Positions 50,455 to 61,037 are shown, counted from the stretch's first letter. The stretch: DNA of 64,000 bases from TMP-7 sp038212445 (GCA_038212445.1 JBBQUM010000028.1:37846-101845), one strand, 5' to 3'. The notes: generated from the sequence alone by a model not told the origin. Translations and numbers: made by a program.

Positions 50455-53400
50455 CTAGTGCGCCCCCTGGCGCCGCAACGATCCAAAATCCGGGTTGCGG
50501 CCGGCATAGACCAGCGAATACGCTACTGGTACGAGAAATACGGTCAGGACTACGGACACGGTCAGGCCTCCGATGATGGCACGCGCCAGCGGTGCATACG
50601 ACTCGCTCCCGGCGCCCAATTTCAGCGCCATCGGCATCAACCCGATGATGGTGGCGAGCGACGTCATCAGCACCGGGCGCAGTCGAACGCGACAGGCAAC
50701 GGCCACCGCTTCCAGCACCGCCATGCCGTCCTGGCGCAGATGGCGGGTGAACTCAACGATGAGGATGCTATTTGAAACCGCGATCCCCACAAGCATCACA
50801 ACCCCCATCAGCGACATCACGTTGAGCGTCGTGTTGGTGGTGTAGAGGGTCAGGATTACGCCCATCAAACCAGGTGGCACGGCAATCAGAATAATGAACG
50901 GGTCGACGAACGACTGAAACTGCGCCACCAGGATCAGGTACAAGAGCACAACCGCGAGCACCAGTCCCATGGAGAAACTCTTGAACGATGCGCGCATTCC
51001 TTGCACCATGCCGCGAAGCGTAACGCTCAAGCCGTTGGGCACTTGTGTCTGCTTCACGATGCTATCGATGGAATTCGCGATCTTCCCCAGGTCTTCATTG
51101 AGAGGGCGGACGTAGATGTCGATGACCCTGCGCAGTTGGTAATGATCCACCTCAGTCGGCGATTTAATACGGCGAATATCACTGATCATGTCGAGTCGAG
51201 TAGACTCGGCGCTCCGCGACCCTCTCAGCGGAATGGCGCGCAGATCGGACATCGTCTTTACTTGCCGCTCGGGGTATTGCACGGTCAGCATGTAGTCATT
51301 GCCCGTCTTAGGATCGATCCAGAAACTCGGCGCGATCATCTGATTCGACGTCAACGCAGTGATGACGTTGCCCACCACTTCTTTTTGGTCCAGCCCCATC
51401 TCACGGGCGCGGGTCCGGTCGACGTTCAATTGCAGCGCCGGGTAGTCGATATCCTGCGGGATGAAGACATCAGCGACGCCCGGAATGCGCTTGATCTGAC
51501 TCGACAGCCGCAGCGCGGTTGCGTAGGCGGCGTTCATGTTGGAGCCAGCCACTTGAACGTCGATCGGCGCGGGCAGTCCCATGTTCAGGACGGCGTCAAC
51601 CAAGCCGCCTGACTGGAAGTAAGCCGTCAGTTCGGGCAGTTCGGTGGCCACGGCCCGCTTCAATTTCGACATGTACTCGTAACTGCCCACCTTGTGGTCT
51701 TCCTTCAAACTCACCTGCACGAAGGCCGTGTGCATCGCGGAATTCGTTGTGTAGATTGCCGAAAAATCCGGAGTCGCGCCGATGTTGGAGACAATCATTC
51801 CCAGATCTTCGGGTTCCACCAGTTTCCTTACGAGATCCTCGACCTTCGCCACTTCGTTGTTGGTCACCGCCAGGCGCGTGCCCGACGGAGCCTTGAGATT
51901 GATGACGAATTGGCCGGCGTCCGTGCGCGGGAAGAATGACAATCCGATAAACGGGAACAGCAGGAGCGAGAGCGCGAACGCGACGGCGAAAATGCTGAGC
52001 GTCGCGACGGGGCGCCTCAATGCAGCACCAACAATCCGGTCGTAGACGCGTAGGAAAGATTCGAAACGATTGTTGAACCACACGTTGAATCGATCTCCGA
52101 AGGAGAGCTTTCCGGGATGTTCTATCTCCACTGGCTGTTCAGATGAAGGTGTGCCATGGTGCGCCGGCGCCTTAATGAAGCGCGCGCAGAATAGCGGCAC
52201 TACCGTCAAAGCAACTACGTAGGAAGCAAACAGGGATAGTGCGACAGCCAGTGCCAGCGCGGTGAACAGAAACTTGCTGACACCATACAGGAACGTCACT
52301 GGAAAGAAGACGACCACGGTGGTCAGCGTCGCCGAGAGGACCGGCAGCGCCACCTCGCGCCCGCCTTTCTCGGCGGCTACCTCTGGCGGTTCCCCGAGCT
52401 CCAGGTGACGGTAGATGTTCTCCAGAACCACCACGGAGTTGTCGATGAGGCGTGAGAACGCCAGTGCTAGTCCACCGAGCACCATGCTGTTGATGGATCC
52501 TCCGCCGATGGACAACGCCATGAACGCGGCCAGAGCCGACAGCGGGATCGAGAAGAACACCGCTACCGTCGCCCGCATGCTGCCAAGGAATACCAGGATC
52601 ATCACCGACGTCAGGAAGAGTCCGATCGCGCCTTCGTGCAGGAGTGTCTCAATCGCCGTCTTCACGAACTGCGATTGATCGAACACCACCTTGGTCGCCA
52701 GTTGAGAGGGAACGTCGAAGAGATGCTTCAAGCCTTCACGGATGCCATCCACCACTGCAATCGTGTTGGTGTCGCCGCCCTGCTTCAGCACGGGTAGGTA
52801 CACCGAAGGCTGGCCGTCCACTCGCACGAGATTTGTCTGAATCTGCTGGGCATCCTTGGCGGCGCCAATGTCCGAGATCCTCACCGGCGCGTCGCCCACC
52901 ACTTTTACCGGAAGGTCATTAATCTCCCCAACCGTCTCGAGCTGACTGTTGGTATAGATGTTGTAATCGAGCGGCCCCATCTGCACGTCGCCGGCCGGCA
53001 GAATCAGGTTCGAATCATTCACCGCGCGAACCACGTCCATAAGGCTTAACTGATGAGCCTCGAGCTTGTACGGGTCGGCGTAGACCATAATTTGCCGGTA
53101 CCGGCCGCCAAAGGGTTGCGGCACCGACGCACCCGGCACACTGGCGATCTGGTTGCGTACCTGGAACTGCGCGAGATCCCGTAGTGCCGTTTCGGTCAGC
53201 CCCTCGCCTTTGAAGGTCACCAGGCAGACGGGCAAGCTGGAGGCATCAAACTTCAAGACCACGGGCGGGAGCGTGCCGGGCGGTAGCCGGCGCAATTGCG
53301 CCATCGCCAGGTTCGAGATTGTCGTGACGGCCGAATCGGGATTCGTCCCCGGCTGGAAGTAAACCTTGATGATGCTGACGCCCGGGAGTGAGCGTGACTC

Positions 53401-53634
53401 GATATGCTCTATGCCGCTCCCGAGTGTAAAGAATCGCTCGAAGCGGCTGGTGATGTCCGTCTCGATTTGCTGGGGCGGCATGCCCGAATAGAATGTGGCG
53501 ACGACGACGACTGGAATGTTCATCGTCGGAAACATGTCCACAGGCATGCGCGCCAGGCTGGTCACTCCCACCACGCCGATGATCAGGCAAACGACGATGA
53601 TGAAGTATGGATTGCTGATTGCGAACTTCGACAT
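50455..53634 (-). CDS. RND-family inner-membrane efflux transporter
   Basis: A 1059-residue RND transporter with the usual two halves of six helices and two large periplasmic loops. It starts MSKFAISNPYFIIVVCLIIG. The proton-relay helix reads SRLIDNSVVVLENIYRHL, with Asp398 matching AcrB Asp407 and Asn399 at the position of Asp408. The partner helix reads LVGIAVSNSILIVEF, with Ser954 where AcrB has Lys940. The RLRPVLMTSLATI segment is conserved. The relay therefore differs from AcrB. Flanked by adaptor and duct genes in one operon; export of hydrophobic compounds is likely, substrate unknown. Confidence 0.94.
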   Translation of the reverse strand: MSKFAISNPYFIIVVCLIIGVVGVTSLARMPVDMFPTMNIPVVVVATFYSGMPPQQIETDITSRFERFFTLGSGIEHIESRSLPGVSIIKVYFQPGTNPDSAVTTISNLAMAQLRRLPPGTLPPVVLKFDASSLPVCLVTFKGEGLTETALRDLAQFQVRNQIASVPGASVPQPFGGRYRQIMVYADPYKLEAHQLSLMDVVRAVNDSNLILPAGDVQMGPLDYNIYTNSQLETVGEINDLPVKVVGDAPVRISDIGAAKDAQQIQTNLVRVDGQPSVYLPVLKQGGDTNTIAVVDGIREGLKHLFDVPSQLATKVVFDQSQFVKTAIETLLHEGAIGLFLTSVMILVFLGSMRATVAVFFSIPLSALAAFMALSIGGGSINSMVLGGLALAFSRLIDNSVVVLENIYRHLELGEPPEVAAEKGGREVALPVLSATLTTVVVFFPVTFLYGVSKFLFTALALAVALSLFASYVVALTVVPLFCARFIKAPAHHGTPSSEQPVEIEHPGKLSFGDRFNVWFNNRFESFLRVYDRIVGAALRRPVATLSIFAVAFALSLLLFPFIGLSFFPRTDAGQFVINLKAPSGTRLAVTNNEVAKVEDLVRKLVEPEDLGMIVSNIGATPDFSAIYTTNSAMHTAFVQVSLKEDHKVGSYEYMSKLKRAVATELPELTAYFQSGGLVDAVLNMGLPAPIDVQVAGSNMNAAYATALRLSSQIKRIPGVADVFIPQDIDYPALQLNVDRTRAREMGLDQKEVVGNVITALTSNQMIAPSFWIDPKTGNDYMLTVQYPERQVKTMSDLRAIPLRGSRSAESTRLDMISDIRRIKSPTEVDHYQLRRVIDIYVRPLNEDLGKIANSIDSIVKQTQVPNGLSVTLRGMVQGMRASFKSFSMGLVLAVVLLYLILVAQFQSFVDPFIILIAVPPGLMGVILTLYTTNTTLNVMSLMGVVMLVGIAVSNSILIVEFTRHLRQDGMAVLEAVAVACRVRLRPVLMTSLATIIGLMPMALKLGAGSESYAPLARAIIGGLTVSVVLTVFLVPVAYSLVYAGRNPDFGSLRRQGAH

Positions 53635-53664
53635 TTGAGAGTCTACCTTCCAGCGCCGCGCGTC

Positions 53665-54903
53665 CTACTCTTTTGCGGCGGCCATTGTCACTTCTTTGGT
53701 CTTCACCGCCTGCCCAGCCTGAAGGCCGGCCCGGTTGCCGATCACCACTAGCTCACCCTCCCGCAATCCAGATAAGATCTCTGCCTGGCTGGAAGTCTCC
53801 AGGCCGATGCGTACAGACCGTTTTTCGAGGTGTTCAGAGGTGTTCACGACGAGCACTGTGCCGGAGAGTCCCTGTTCTGACTTGCGGCTGTCGTCGATGT
53901 CGACAGCCGCGAGGGGAGTGGACAGCGCCGCGTTGCGGCGGTTGAGCGTTAGATCGACCTCGGCATACATGCCAGGCACGAGTGTCAAATTGGCATTCGG
54001 CACGTCCACCTCGGTGTCCATGGTCCGCGTGTCCATCTTCACGCGCTCCGCGAAACGCGCCACTTTCCCGGGAAGCGTGCGGCTCAACGAAGGAATCTTT
54101 ACGTCCACCACCGAACCCACGCGGATGGACGGCACCGCGGATTCAGGTACCGGCAGCATCAATCGCAGCAGAGAGTTTTGAGACAGCCTGACAAGAGGCA
54201 TTGCCTGGGTCTGTGAACTGATGCCGGCCTGGATCATCGAACCGGTATCGGCAAAGCGCTTCGTGATCACCCCGGAGAACGGCGCCGTCACATTGGTGTA
54301 GTTGAACATCGTCTTTACGCGAGCCTGTTCCGCCAGCGATACGTTCACCTGTTGTTCGGCAGCCACCAGGCTCGATCGCGCCGCGTCCACCTGCGCTTCG
54401 CTCGCGAGGTCCCTGGAATGCGCGTCGTCCACTTCCTGTTGAGCGATCAAGCCGGGTTGACCCTTCATCACTCCTTGCAAACGGGTGTACGAGATATGAG
54501 CGATCTCGTGATTTGTCTGGGCGCGGCGCACCTCCTCCTGCGCCTTATTCACCTCCGCGTTGCTGCGGGCGATGGCTGCAGTGCCGCGTGCCAGATCGTC
54601 ACCCATTTCAGGAATCTCGAGCACGGCGAGCAACTGGCCTTCTTTCACCCGGTCTCCAACGTCGACGTACATTTTCTTCACGTAGCCGGCCACTTTGGAC
54701 ATCACGTCCACTTCCTGGAATGGCTTAAACTCCCCAGTCATCACGAGGTTTCGCGATAAATCCGCGACAGTTGCTTTGGCTACAGCTACCGTCGGCACGT
54801 CCGGAGTGTCATGTGCTTCCAGCCGCTTGGTCCGGTCGCAGGCGGTTGTATAGATGAGGGCGGCAGACAGCAGGCAAGTCGCAGAAAAAGTGCTGATTCG
54901 CAT
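53665..54903 (-). CDS. RND periplasmic adaptor lipoprotein
   Basis: A 412-residue membrane-fusion protein. A lipoprotein signal ends at ALIYTTACDRTKR. Lipoyl/hairpin text includes VKKMYVDVGDRVKEGQLLA, then a coiled-coil hairpin (about 100-190), FNYTNVTAPFSGVI and the beta-barrel. It bridges the RND transporter and the outer-membrane duct. First gene of the adaptor-RND-TolC-small protein operon, 30 bp before the RND gene. Confidence 0.93.
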   Translation of the reverse strand: MRISTFSATCLLSAALIYTTACDRTKRLEAHDTPDVPTVAVAKATVADLSRNLVMTGEFKPFQEVDVMSKVAGYVKKMYVDVGDRVKEGQLLAVLEIPEMGDDLARGTAAIARSNAEVNKAQEEVRRAQTNHEIAHISYTRLQGVMKGQPGLIAQQEVDDAHSRDLASEAQVDAARSSLVAAEQQVNVSLAEQARVKTMFNYTNVTAPFSGVITKRFADTGSMIQAGISSQTQAMPLVRLSQNSLLRLMLPVPESAVPSIRVGSVVDVKIPSLSRTLPGKVARFAERVKMDTRTMDTEVDVPNANLTLVPGMYAEVDLTLNRRNAALSTPLAAVDIDDSRKSEQGLSGTVLVVNTSEHLEKRSVRIGLETSSQAEILSGLREGELVVIGNRAGLQAGQAVKTKEVTMAAAKE

Positions 54904-54916
54904 ACGGAGTCCTGTT

Positions 54917-55648
54917 CTAGCTGAGATCTTGAACTTCTTCCTTCAGCCGCTCGATTGAGAAAGCGGGTGACCGGCAGAGATCGATGATTCGCCTCTCGTG
55001 AGCCAGCAATTCCGAAGCGACTTCGGGCAGGCGCGGCGCGATTTCAGCGGGGATTGACAACACGCCATGACAATCTCCGTACAGCAAATCCCCTGGCTCT
55101 ATCCGCAAGCCGCAAATTGTCACAGGAATTCCGAAATCCACCATGTGCACGTACGCATGGGACACGGATCGGGAACACGAGAACGCTGTGAAGTTCATCC
55201 GGCGTAGGTCCGGGACGTCGCGGACGGCCCCGTTGGTCACCAAGCCGGTACAGCCCAGCCGTCGCAGTATCGCCGAGTGAATCTCACCTGCAACCGCACC
55301 AATGCCCGGCTGCTCGTCAATATCTTCAATGACCGCGACGCGCGGTAACGGTGAATCATCGATCGTGGTCCACCAGTCGGTCCGATCGCAGTAACTGCCG
55401 CCATTTGCCGGAGGGTTGGAGGACTTGACGGTGGCTGTCACGGCGTAACCAATCAAAGGCGTCACCGGATCCCAGTTGCAATGCAAATCCGGGCCCGTAT
55501 ACCCTTCGTTGCGCAACCGAACCTTGAAGGTCTCAATCGCGTTTGCCAGCGTGCAGGTATCGAAACGTGAGAGCGCTTCCAGGTCTGCTGCAGTTAGTTG
55601 CCGGCGGGGTGGGACGGTCATATTTCGAGTGTTTGCGTGGTTCGGCAT
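54917..55648 (-). CDS. RraA-like protein
   Basis: A 243-residue member of the RraA/HMG-aldolase fold. LSRFDTCTLANAIETF, GEIHSAILRRLGCTGLVTNG and AVRDVPDLRRMNF are the substrate and metal-binding segments, including the Arg-Asp pair. Some relatives are 4-hydroxy-4-methyl-2-oxoglutarate aldolases, others regulators of RNase E; which applies cannot be read from sequence. Met10 (55621) is an alternative start. It ends 13 bp before the efflux adaptor gene, so it may head that transcript. Confidence 0.85.
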   Translation of the reverse strand: MPNHANTRNMTVPPRRQLTAADLEALSRFDTCTLANAIETFKVRLRNEGYTGPDLHCNWDPVTPLIGYAVTATVKSSNPPANGGSYCDRTDWWTTIDDSPLPRVAVIEDIDEQPGIGAVAGEIHSAILRRLGCTGLVTNGAVRDVPDLRRMNFTAFSCSRSVSHAYVHMVDFGIPVTICGLRIEPGDLLYGDCHGVLSIPAEIAPRLPEVASELLAHERRIIDLCRSPAFSIERLKEEVQDLS

Positions 55649-55969
55649 CGAGCAGGAAACGAGCTTCTAGCTGAATGATAGGGATCGCCACGATTGGATC
55701 AAATACTCCAGCCGGGGTATTTGTCAACCGGAATGACGGTATTGGCGCGAAGGCGAGCGTAAGATAGCGCGTAGGACGACCTCGATAAAACGCAGGATTC
55801 CCATAATCCCGGCGGCTAATATCGCGGTGAAACAAAGCGCGGAGACGTCCACGGATCCACTGTAGGGCCGGTTGAGCGACTCTGGGCATCCCTTCCGGAC
55901 GGTATCCTGCCGCAAGAATGACAGTAGGCGTTGTCACCCTTCACCGCTCACCCATGCCATCCTGATCGG
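55649..55969. other. Spacer of about 320 bp, possible permease remnant
   Basis: No intact gene. On the minus strand near 55800-55890 the reading LQWIRGRLRALFHRDISRR resembles the N-terminus of acidobacterial duplicated permeases, and another frame gives a hydrophobic LCFTAILAAGIMGILRFIEV. It may be a gene fragment left after deletion. This is only a resemblance. Confidence 0.25.
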
Positions 55970-56365
55970 ATGATGATCATGCTGCTCTGGCTCGCCGGCT
56001 GGGTTCCGCAGGAGGGATCTCCGGCAAGCGTCAGTCCCGCCACCGCCGAGCACTACCATTGGGGAGACTGTTGTGACGGTTGGTACCTGGTGAAGAACGA
56101 TCGATTGAACGTGATCCAGGAACGTATGCCGCCGGGTTCGAGCGAATCGCCCCACCTCCACCATCAGGCCCAGCAGTTCTTCTACGTGCTTTCAGGCGAG
56201 GCCTCGATTGAAGTCGGAAAGACGGTAGTGGTTCTGCACCGAGGCGAGGGACTGCGGGTTCCCCCCGGCACCGGACATCGCGTGATGAATCGCGCCAAGG
56301 GCTCACTCGAACTCCTGGTCACGTCGGAACCGCCCAGCCATGGGGATCGGGAAGAACTTCGCTAA
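55970..56365 (+). CDS. Cupin-domain protein
   Basis: A 131-residue single-cupin protein. QERMPPGSSESPHLHHQAQQ followed by FFYVLSGEASIEVGKT and GLRVPPGTGHRVMN are the two cupin motifs; the His of PHLHH and GHRV are likely metal ligands. The N-terminus MMIMLLWLAGWVPQEG is hydrophobic and could be a short signal or just a start artefact; GGA lies 1 nt upstream of the ATG at 55970. Function is unknown; binding of a small ligand is expected. It is convergent with the broken coiled-coil gene. Confidence 0.8.
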   Translation: MMIMLLWLAGWVPQEGSPASVSPATAEHYHWGDCCDGWYLVKNDRLNVIQERMPPGSSESPHLHHQAQQFFYVLSGEASIEVGKTVVVLHRGEGLRVPPGTGHRVMNRAKGSLELLVTSEPPSHGDREELR

Positions 56366-56367
56366 GC

Positions 56368-56897
56368 CTATTGGACCGGCTGAGCCAGCGCGCGTTCGAT
56401 GGAACGCAGCGCGTCGTTCGCCTCGTCCCACTTGCTCTGTTCGGTCAGGAGCACCGAATTGAACTCTGATTCGCGAGTTCGGTAGAGTTGCTGCATCCCG
56501 GTCAACCGCTCGATCCTCGCTTTGGTTTCGGCGACCGCTGAATCGAGCTGCTTTCTCTCGGCAGGATCGGAGATTTGTGTTTGGCGGCTTTCCATCTGTT
56601 TGACCTGATCGGCGAGTTCTGACTGTTGCCCTTGACCTAAGGAAAGCTGGGTGCGAGCCTGCTGCAAGTCACGCGAGGCGGCGCGTACCCGTTCCTCCTG
56701 CTGTTGCAGCCGTGTCAACGCAATTTGAATCCGGGGCCCAATGCGATAGCTCTGTTCCAAAGCCGGCGGAGCGCGTGGACTTCCTTCAACAGACTTTGCA
56801 GCGTGGTGTCCGCGGATGAGGTAGACAACTCTTGCGCGCACGTAACGCCAAGCAACAGGAATACTGAGATCAGACTTCGAACGAGCGGTGGTGGCAT
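56368..56897 (-). pseudogene. Frameshifted exported coiled-coil protein
   Basis: Two frames make one protein. From 56897 the frame encodes a signal peptide (SLISVFLLLGVTCAQELS) and TLQSLLKEVHALR. Near 56765 the sense moves to another frame with ALEQSYRIGPRIQIALTRLQ and then a long coiled coil (RTQLSLGQGQQSELADQVKQ to ERKQLDSAVAETKARIERL), ending at 56368. One base is inserted or lost. The ancestor resembles short exported coiled-coil proteins of Acidobacteria. The long open frame continuing to 57033 is shadow sequence plus part of the kinase pseudogene. Confidence 0.65.
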
Positions 56898-56959
56898 CGG
56901 GGTCTCCTCCTATATAGTATTTCCCCAGACGCCTGATGCTAGTCAAACCCGTGCTCATC

Positions 56960-59453
56960 CTTCGTGGATGCTCGTACTCAAACCGTATCGCCTGGCCATC
57001 TCTCTGGCTCTGCCGGCATTTTTCTACCCACATGCGGTCTGCATCATAAGGGGACCCCTAACTTCGCCGACACCGCGCCTTCAACGGTGGAAGCATCGTT
57101 GCGGAGGAAAGCGGAAGTTGCCTCGTTGCCGTAGAGCTTGACGATTGAGTCTCCTTCGAGTTCCAACACGCCCATGAGAAACGACGAATTGTCGTAGAAG
57201 CTTCGCAGTGTAGCCTGACTGTCTCTCACCGCCGCTTCTGCCTCTTCCCGCCTTTCGCGCATCGCGAGATGCGCACCTACTCGGGCCAACAGTTAGCGCG
57301 CGGTGAATGGCTTTACAAGATAGTCGTCGGCGCCATGCCCCAGGCCCTCGATCCGACTCTCTTCCCCTGCGCGCGCCGACAGCAGAATCACCGGTATTGT
57401 CCGGGTTTCAGCTCGCTCGCGTAGTGCACCCACCAGCTCAAAACCGTTCAGGCCCGGCATCATCACATCGCTTAGAGAATCAGATCCGGCGGATGAGCGA
57501 GCGCCCTTTCGATCGCCTCTGCTCCATCTGAAACCGCGACTACTTGATATTGCTCTCCCAAGAGACGGCTCACGTACCCACGCATGTCCGCGTTGTCGTC
57601 AGCCAGCAGGATCTGTTTTCGGCCGCCACTGGAATCTCTCCCATCGGGCATTCCGTCGTTGGCATGGGCTTCGGGCAGCCAGCGGAGCGCTTCGTCGATA
57701 AAAACCTCCGCGCGGCCCCGAGATGACGCACGCACCGGAGCATTGATGGCGTCATTTTGCAGATGCCCGGCTCCGCCCGGAATCTCAACCGTGAATGTGC
57801 TCCCTTGATTCGGTTTGCTGCTCACATGGATTGAGCCGGCGAGCAGCTTCACTAATTCCTGGACGAGCGCAAGTCCGATACCGGTTCCTTCAATTGTTCT
57901 CCCGGCCGATCCTTCAACCCGGTGGAATCGTTCGAATATATGAGTTAGCTCCCCCTCGGGGATTCCCACTCCCGTATCTCTCACGGTCAATACCGCATGA
58001 GTTCTTGATCGCTTCAGTTCAACCGTCACTGACCCTGTGAACGTGAACTTCAGCGCGTTCGAGAGCAGGTTGAGAACGATCTTCTCCCACATCTCGGCAT
58101 CTACGAGAACCGGTTCACCCAAGGACTCGCAATGGATGTTGAATTCCAGACCTGAACGCTCCATCGCAGCGCGGAAGTTCGAAGCCAGGTCAATAGTTAG
58201 CCGGGAAAGATCCACCGGCCGAAATTCGCGCATATACGGCCGGCTTCGATGCGGGAAAAATCCAGCAGGCCGTTCACGAGTTTCTGCAGTCGCAGACCAT
58301 TGCGGTGGACCAGTTGGAGTTGCTGGCGCTCTTCCGGTTTCCGTCCCGCGCCGTCCGCACATCAGCGTCAGCGGCGTTCGCAGCTCGTGGCTCACGTTAG
58401 AGAAGAACGTGATTTTTGCGCGATCAATTTCCGCCAGCGCCTCGGCGCGTTTGCGTTCGGCTTCATAAGCGCGCGCATTGCCAATGCCCGCAGCAATCTG
58501 TCCTGCCAGCAGGTCGACGAAACCACCGTAAGCGGCGTCATCGCGGCGGTACGGATTGACGCCCACCACGAAGAATCCCGCCGGCTTATCTTGTCCCTGC
58601 TGCTTAATTGGAACCATCGCCACCTTGTCCGGCGGCTTGTTCCAGCCACCCGGTGGCAGCGGACCGGCTTCCCTCTGGACCGTTAATTCTTCCAGCAATA
58701 GAGGCATCGGATGAGTGAGTAGCTGGTGCGCGGGCCAGGGAAAATCCGATCCTTGCTCAATATGTTTGCGGCCAGCGGATGCTGGTCTGGCATGCCGCTC
58801 GAACAGCCAAGGTTCGCCTCCTCACCCTCGAAGAGATAAGTCAGAGTGAAGGGGAGATCACACTCATTCTTGCTAAGTTGCTCACCGATCGTCTGGAGTA
58901 CTTCTCTTTCGGTCTTAGCGGAAGCAAGGCCCGAGGCGACATCGCGAAGCGTCTCTACGCGTCGCTCGCCGATTACGCGGTCGGTTTCTTCTGTGACCAC
59001 GCAGAGCATGCCGGAGATCATGCCCTGATCGTCCTCGAGCGGACTGTAGGAGAACGTGTGATGGGTCTCTTCGGGAAAGCCGCTACGTTCGAGCAGCAGC
59101 CGCAGGCCTTCGTCGTAAGTCGCCGTCCCCATCGTGAGGACGCTCGCGACACGAGGCCCGATATCCGGCCAGATTTCCGCCCACACTTCGCTCGCAGGCA
59201 TGCCGAGCGCCCGCGGATGCTTGATGCCCAATGTCGGCTGGTAGGCGTCGTTGTAGAGCATGGTAAGCTCCGGGCCCCACGCCATCCACATCGCATATCG
59301 CGATGTCAGCAGGATATTTACTACGGTACGTAGACTCTGAGGCCACTGCTCAATGACGCCTAGCGGTGTCTTTGACCAGTCGAACGCCCGAATGCGCTCC
59401 CTCATCCCTTCGGATCCCCCAAGCTCCACTTTCTCGATAATACTTTCGTACAC
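56960..59453 (-). pseudogene. Decayed hybrid histidine kinase (PAS-GAF-kinase-receiver-PAS)
   Basis: Order: a PAS-like domain from about 59453 (IRAFDWSKTPLG, LLTSRYAMWMAWGPELTML), a GAF domain, a kinase core (FFSNVSHELRTPLTLM, LNLLSNALKFTFTGSVTVEL, GTGIGLALVQELV), a receiver (SDVMMPGLNGFELV, DDYLVKPFTAR) and a second PAS (LRSFYDNSSFLMGVLELEG, WVEKCRQSQRDGQAIRFEYE). Lesions: frameshift near 58740, two near 58360 and 58230 (the stretch LDFSRIEAGRI is read in a different frame), one near 57475, a TAA at 57293-57295 where relatives have Glu before LLARV, and one near 57050. The 3' part, including any output domain after the second PAS, is missing. Clearly nonfunctional unless sequence errors explain it. 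Confidence 0.85.
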
Positions 59454-59586
59454 GCCCAGCCTGCTTCTTGACTGGGTTGCGCTTCTGGATGTAGTGCCCG
59501 ACGTGCACGACAATCCAGTCTGATGCGAGATTGGGCAGGATTGATCAAAAAATTACGTCCCGGTTGACTAGCGCGGAGTGGGCCGC

Positions 59587-61008
59587 CTATTTAGGCTCCG
59601 GGACTCTTGGCTCGGCGTAGGTATCCTTGAGTGCCGACTGGTACTCCCCCGCGAGCGCCCGGATCGCCTCAAACTCTCGCTTCACCACAGCCCGATACTC
59701 CGGCCGCGTAGCAAAGTCAAACATCAGCGCCGACATCGCCTGCGCATCAGTCACAAAGCCCGCATGGCCCACTTCGTTCAGCGCGTCCGCCTCCATCTCG
59801 TAGGTGTGATATGCGCCGCGCGATGTGAACGCGCTGAAGCCGACTCCCGGAATCGCACTCGACACGCTGCCTGTCTCGTCGTAACCCATCGGCTTGCCGG
59901 GCTCCGCCTCCACCTTCACCGCGCCGTACTTCTTCTCGTAAGCGAACGCCAGCTCATCGAGCGATGCCGCCGAAATGCCGTCGCGCATTTCGCCATAGCC
60001 GTCAATCTTCACCTTCGTGCCGGTAGCCAGCGCAGCCGCACGCGCCGCGTCATCCATCATCCGGCGAACCTGCGCGAGATAGGCGGCGTCGGGATAGCGA
60101 ATGTAGAAGTCAGCTACCGCGCGATCGGGAACAACGTTGGGCGCCACTCCGCCCTCGGAGATGATTCCCTGCACGCGCGTCTCAGGACGCCATACCAGGC
60201 GTAGCGAATTCACATGATTGAAAAGCTGGATCACCGCCTCAAGCGCATTCCGGCCGTTCCACGGCATCATCTGGTGAGCGGGCGCTCCGCTGAAGATATA
60301 CCTCACGCCGTCAATGTTCAAGCAGCACGTGCCGAAGCCCGGCGCAGGACGTGCCGTCGCCAGCGACGAATGACTGCGCACAATCACGTCAGCGCCGTTG
60401 AACACCGCCGCCTGGTGCATCACCGTCTTTGAAGGCGGCGGCATCATTTCTTCAGCCGGCGTGCCGTACACCGTCACAGTGCCCGGCGTCTTGCTGCGCT
60501 CGAGATATTCGGTCACCGCCACCGCCGCCGCCAGTCCCACGGGGCCCTGCGCGCTGTGCTGGTCGCCATGGAAGGCGCCCTTGGTTCCACGCAACGCGTC
60601 GTACTCGACGATCACTCCAAGGTTCGGCGACACCTTGCCGCCTTGCCATTTCGCGACAAACGCCGTCTCCAGTCCGGCAACGCCCACCGTGACGTCGAAA
60701 TGGTGAGCGCGCAGGTATGCGACGAGCTTCTCGACGGAGCGCCTCTCCTGAAAGCCGACTTCGGGATGGCGCGTCAGGTCGTCGCTCATCGCGAGCAGTT
60801 CCGTATCCATTAATTGCTTTGCTCGCGCCGCTACGCCATCGCGCTCTGGATTGGAGGCCGTGATCTTCTCCACCAGCCCAGGTACGTCGAGAGAGCGTTC
60901 GAGCGCGGCCAGCTTGCGAACCACATCCTTCGCAGCGGCCTTCTCGGTGGGCGTCTCCTGAGCCAGGGCAATAAAGGTAAACCCGAGGAAAACCAGTAGC
61001 CATTTCAT
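59587..61008 (-). CDS. Exported M20-family amidohydrolase/peptidase
   Basis: A 473-residue enzyme with a signal peptide (LLVFLGFTFIALAQE). M20-type landmarks: RHPEVGFQERRSVEKLVAYL, VIVEYDALRGTKGAFHGDQH with the metal-binding His/Asp, GTPAEEMMPP with the catalytic Glu, and a dimerisation domain with FSGAPAHQMMPWNGRNALEA. It resembles AbgB/aminoacylase-type enzymes that hydrolyse N-acyl amino acids. It is intact despite lying between two broken genes. Substrate unknown. Confidence 0.9.
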   Translation of the reverse strand: MKWLLVFLGFTFIALAQETPTEKAAAKDVVRKLAALERSLDVPGLVEKITASNPERDGVAARAKQLMDTELLAMSDDLTRHPEVGFQERRSVEKLVAYLRAHHFDVTVGVAGLETAFVAKWQGGKVSPNLGVIVEYDALRGTKGAFHGDQHSAQGPVGLAAAVAVTEYLERSKTPGTVTVYGTPAEEMMPPPSKTVMHQAAVFNGADVIVRSHSSLATARPAPGFGTCCLNIDGVRYIFSGAPAHQMMPWNGRNALEAVIQLFNHVNSLRLVWRPETRVQGIISEGGVAPNVVPDRAVADFYIRYPDAAYLAQVRRMMDDAARAAALATGTKVKIDGYGEMRDGISAASLDELAFAYEKKYGAVKVEAEPGKPMGYDETGSVSSAIPGVGFSAFTSRGAYHTYEMEADALNEVGHAGFVTDAQAMSALMFDFATRPEYRAVVKREFEAIRALAGEYQSALKDTYAEPRVPEPK

Positions 61009-61037
61009 TTTGATTTCAACTATTGTAGAAACTATTC

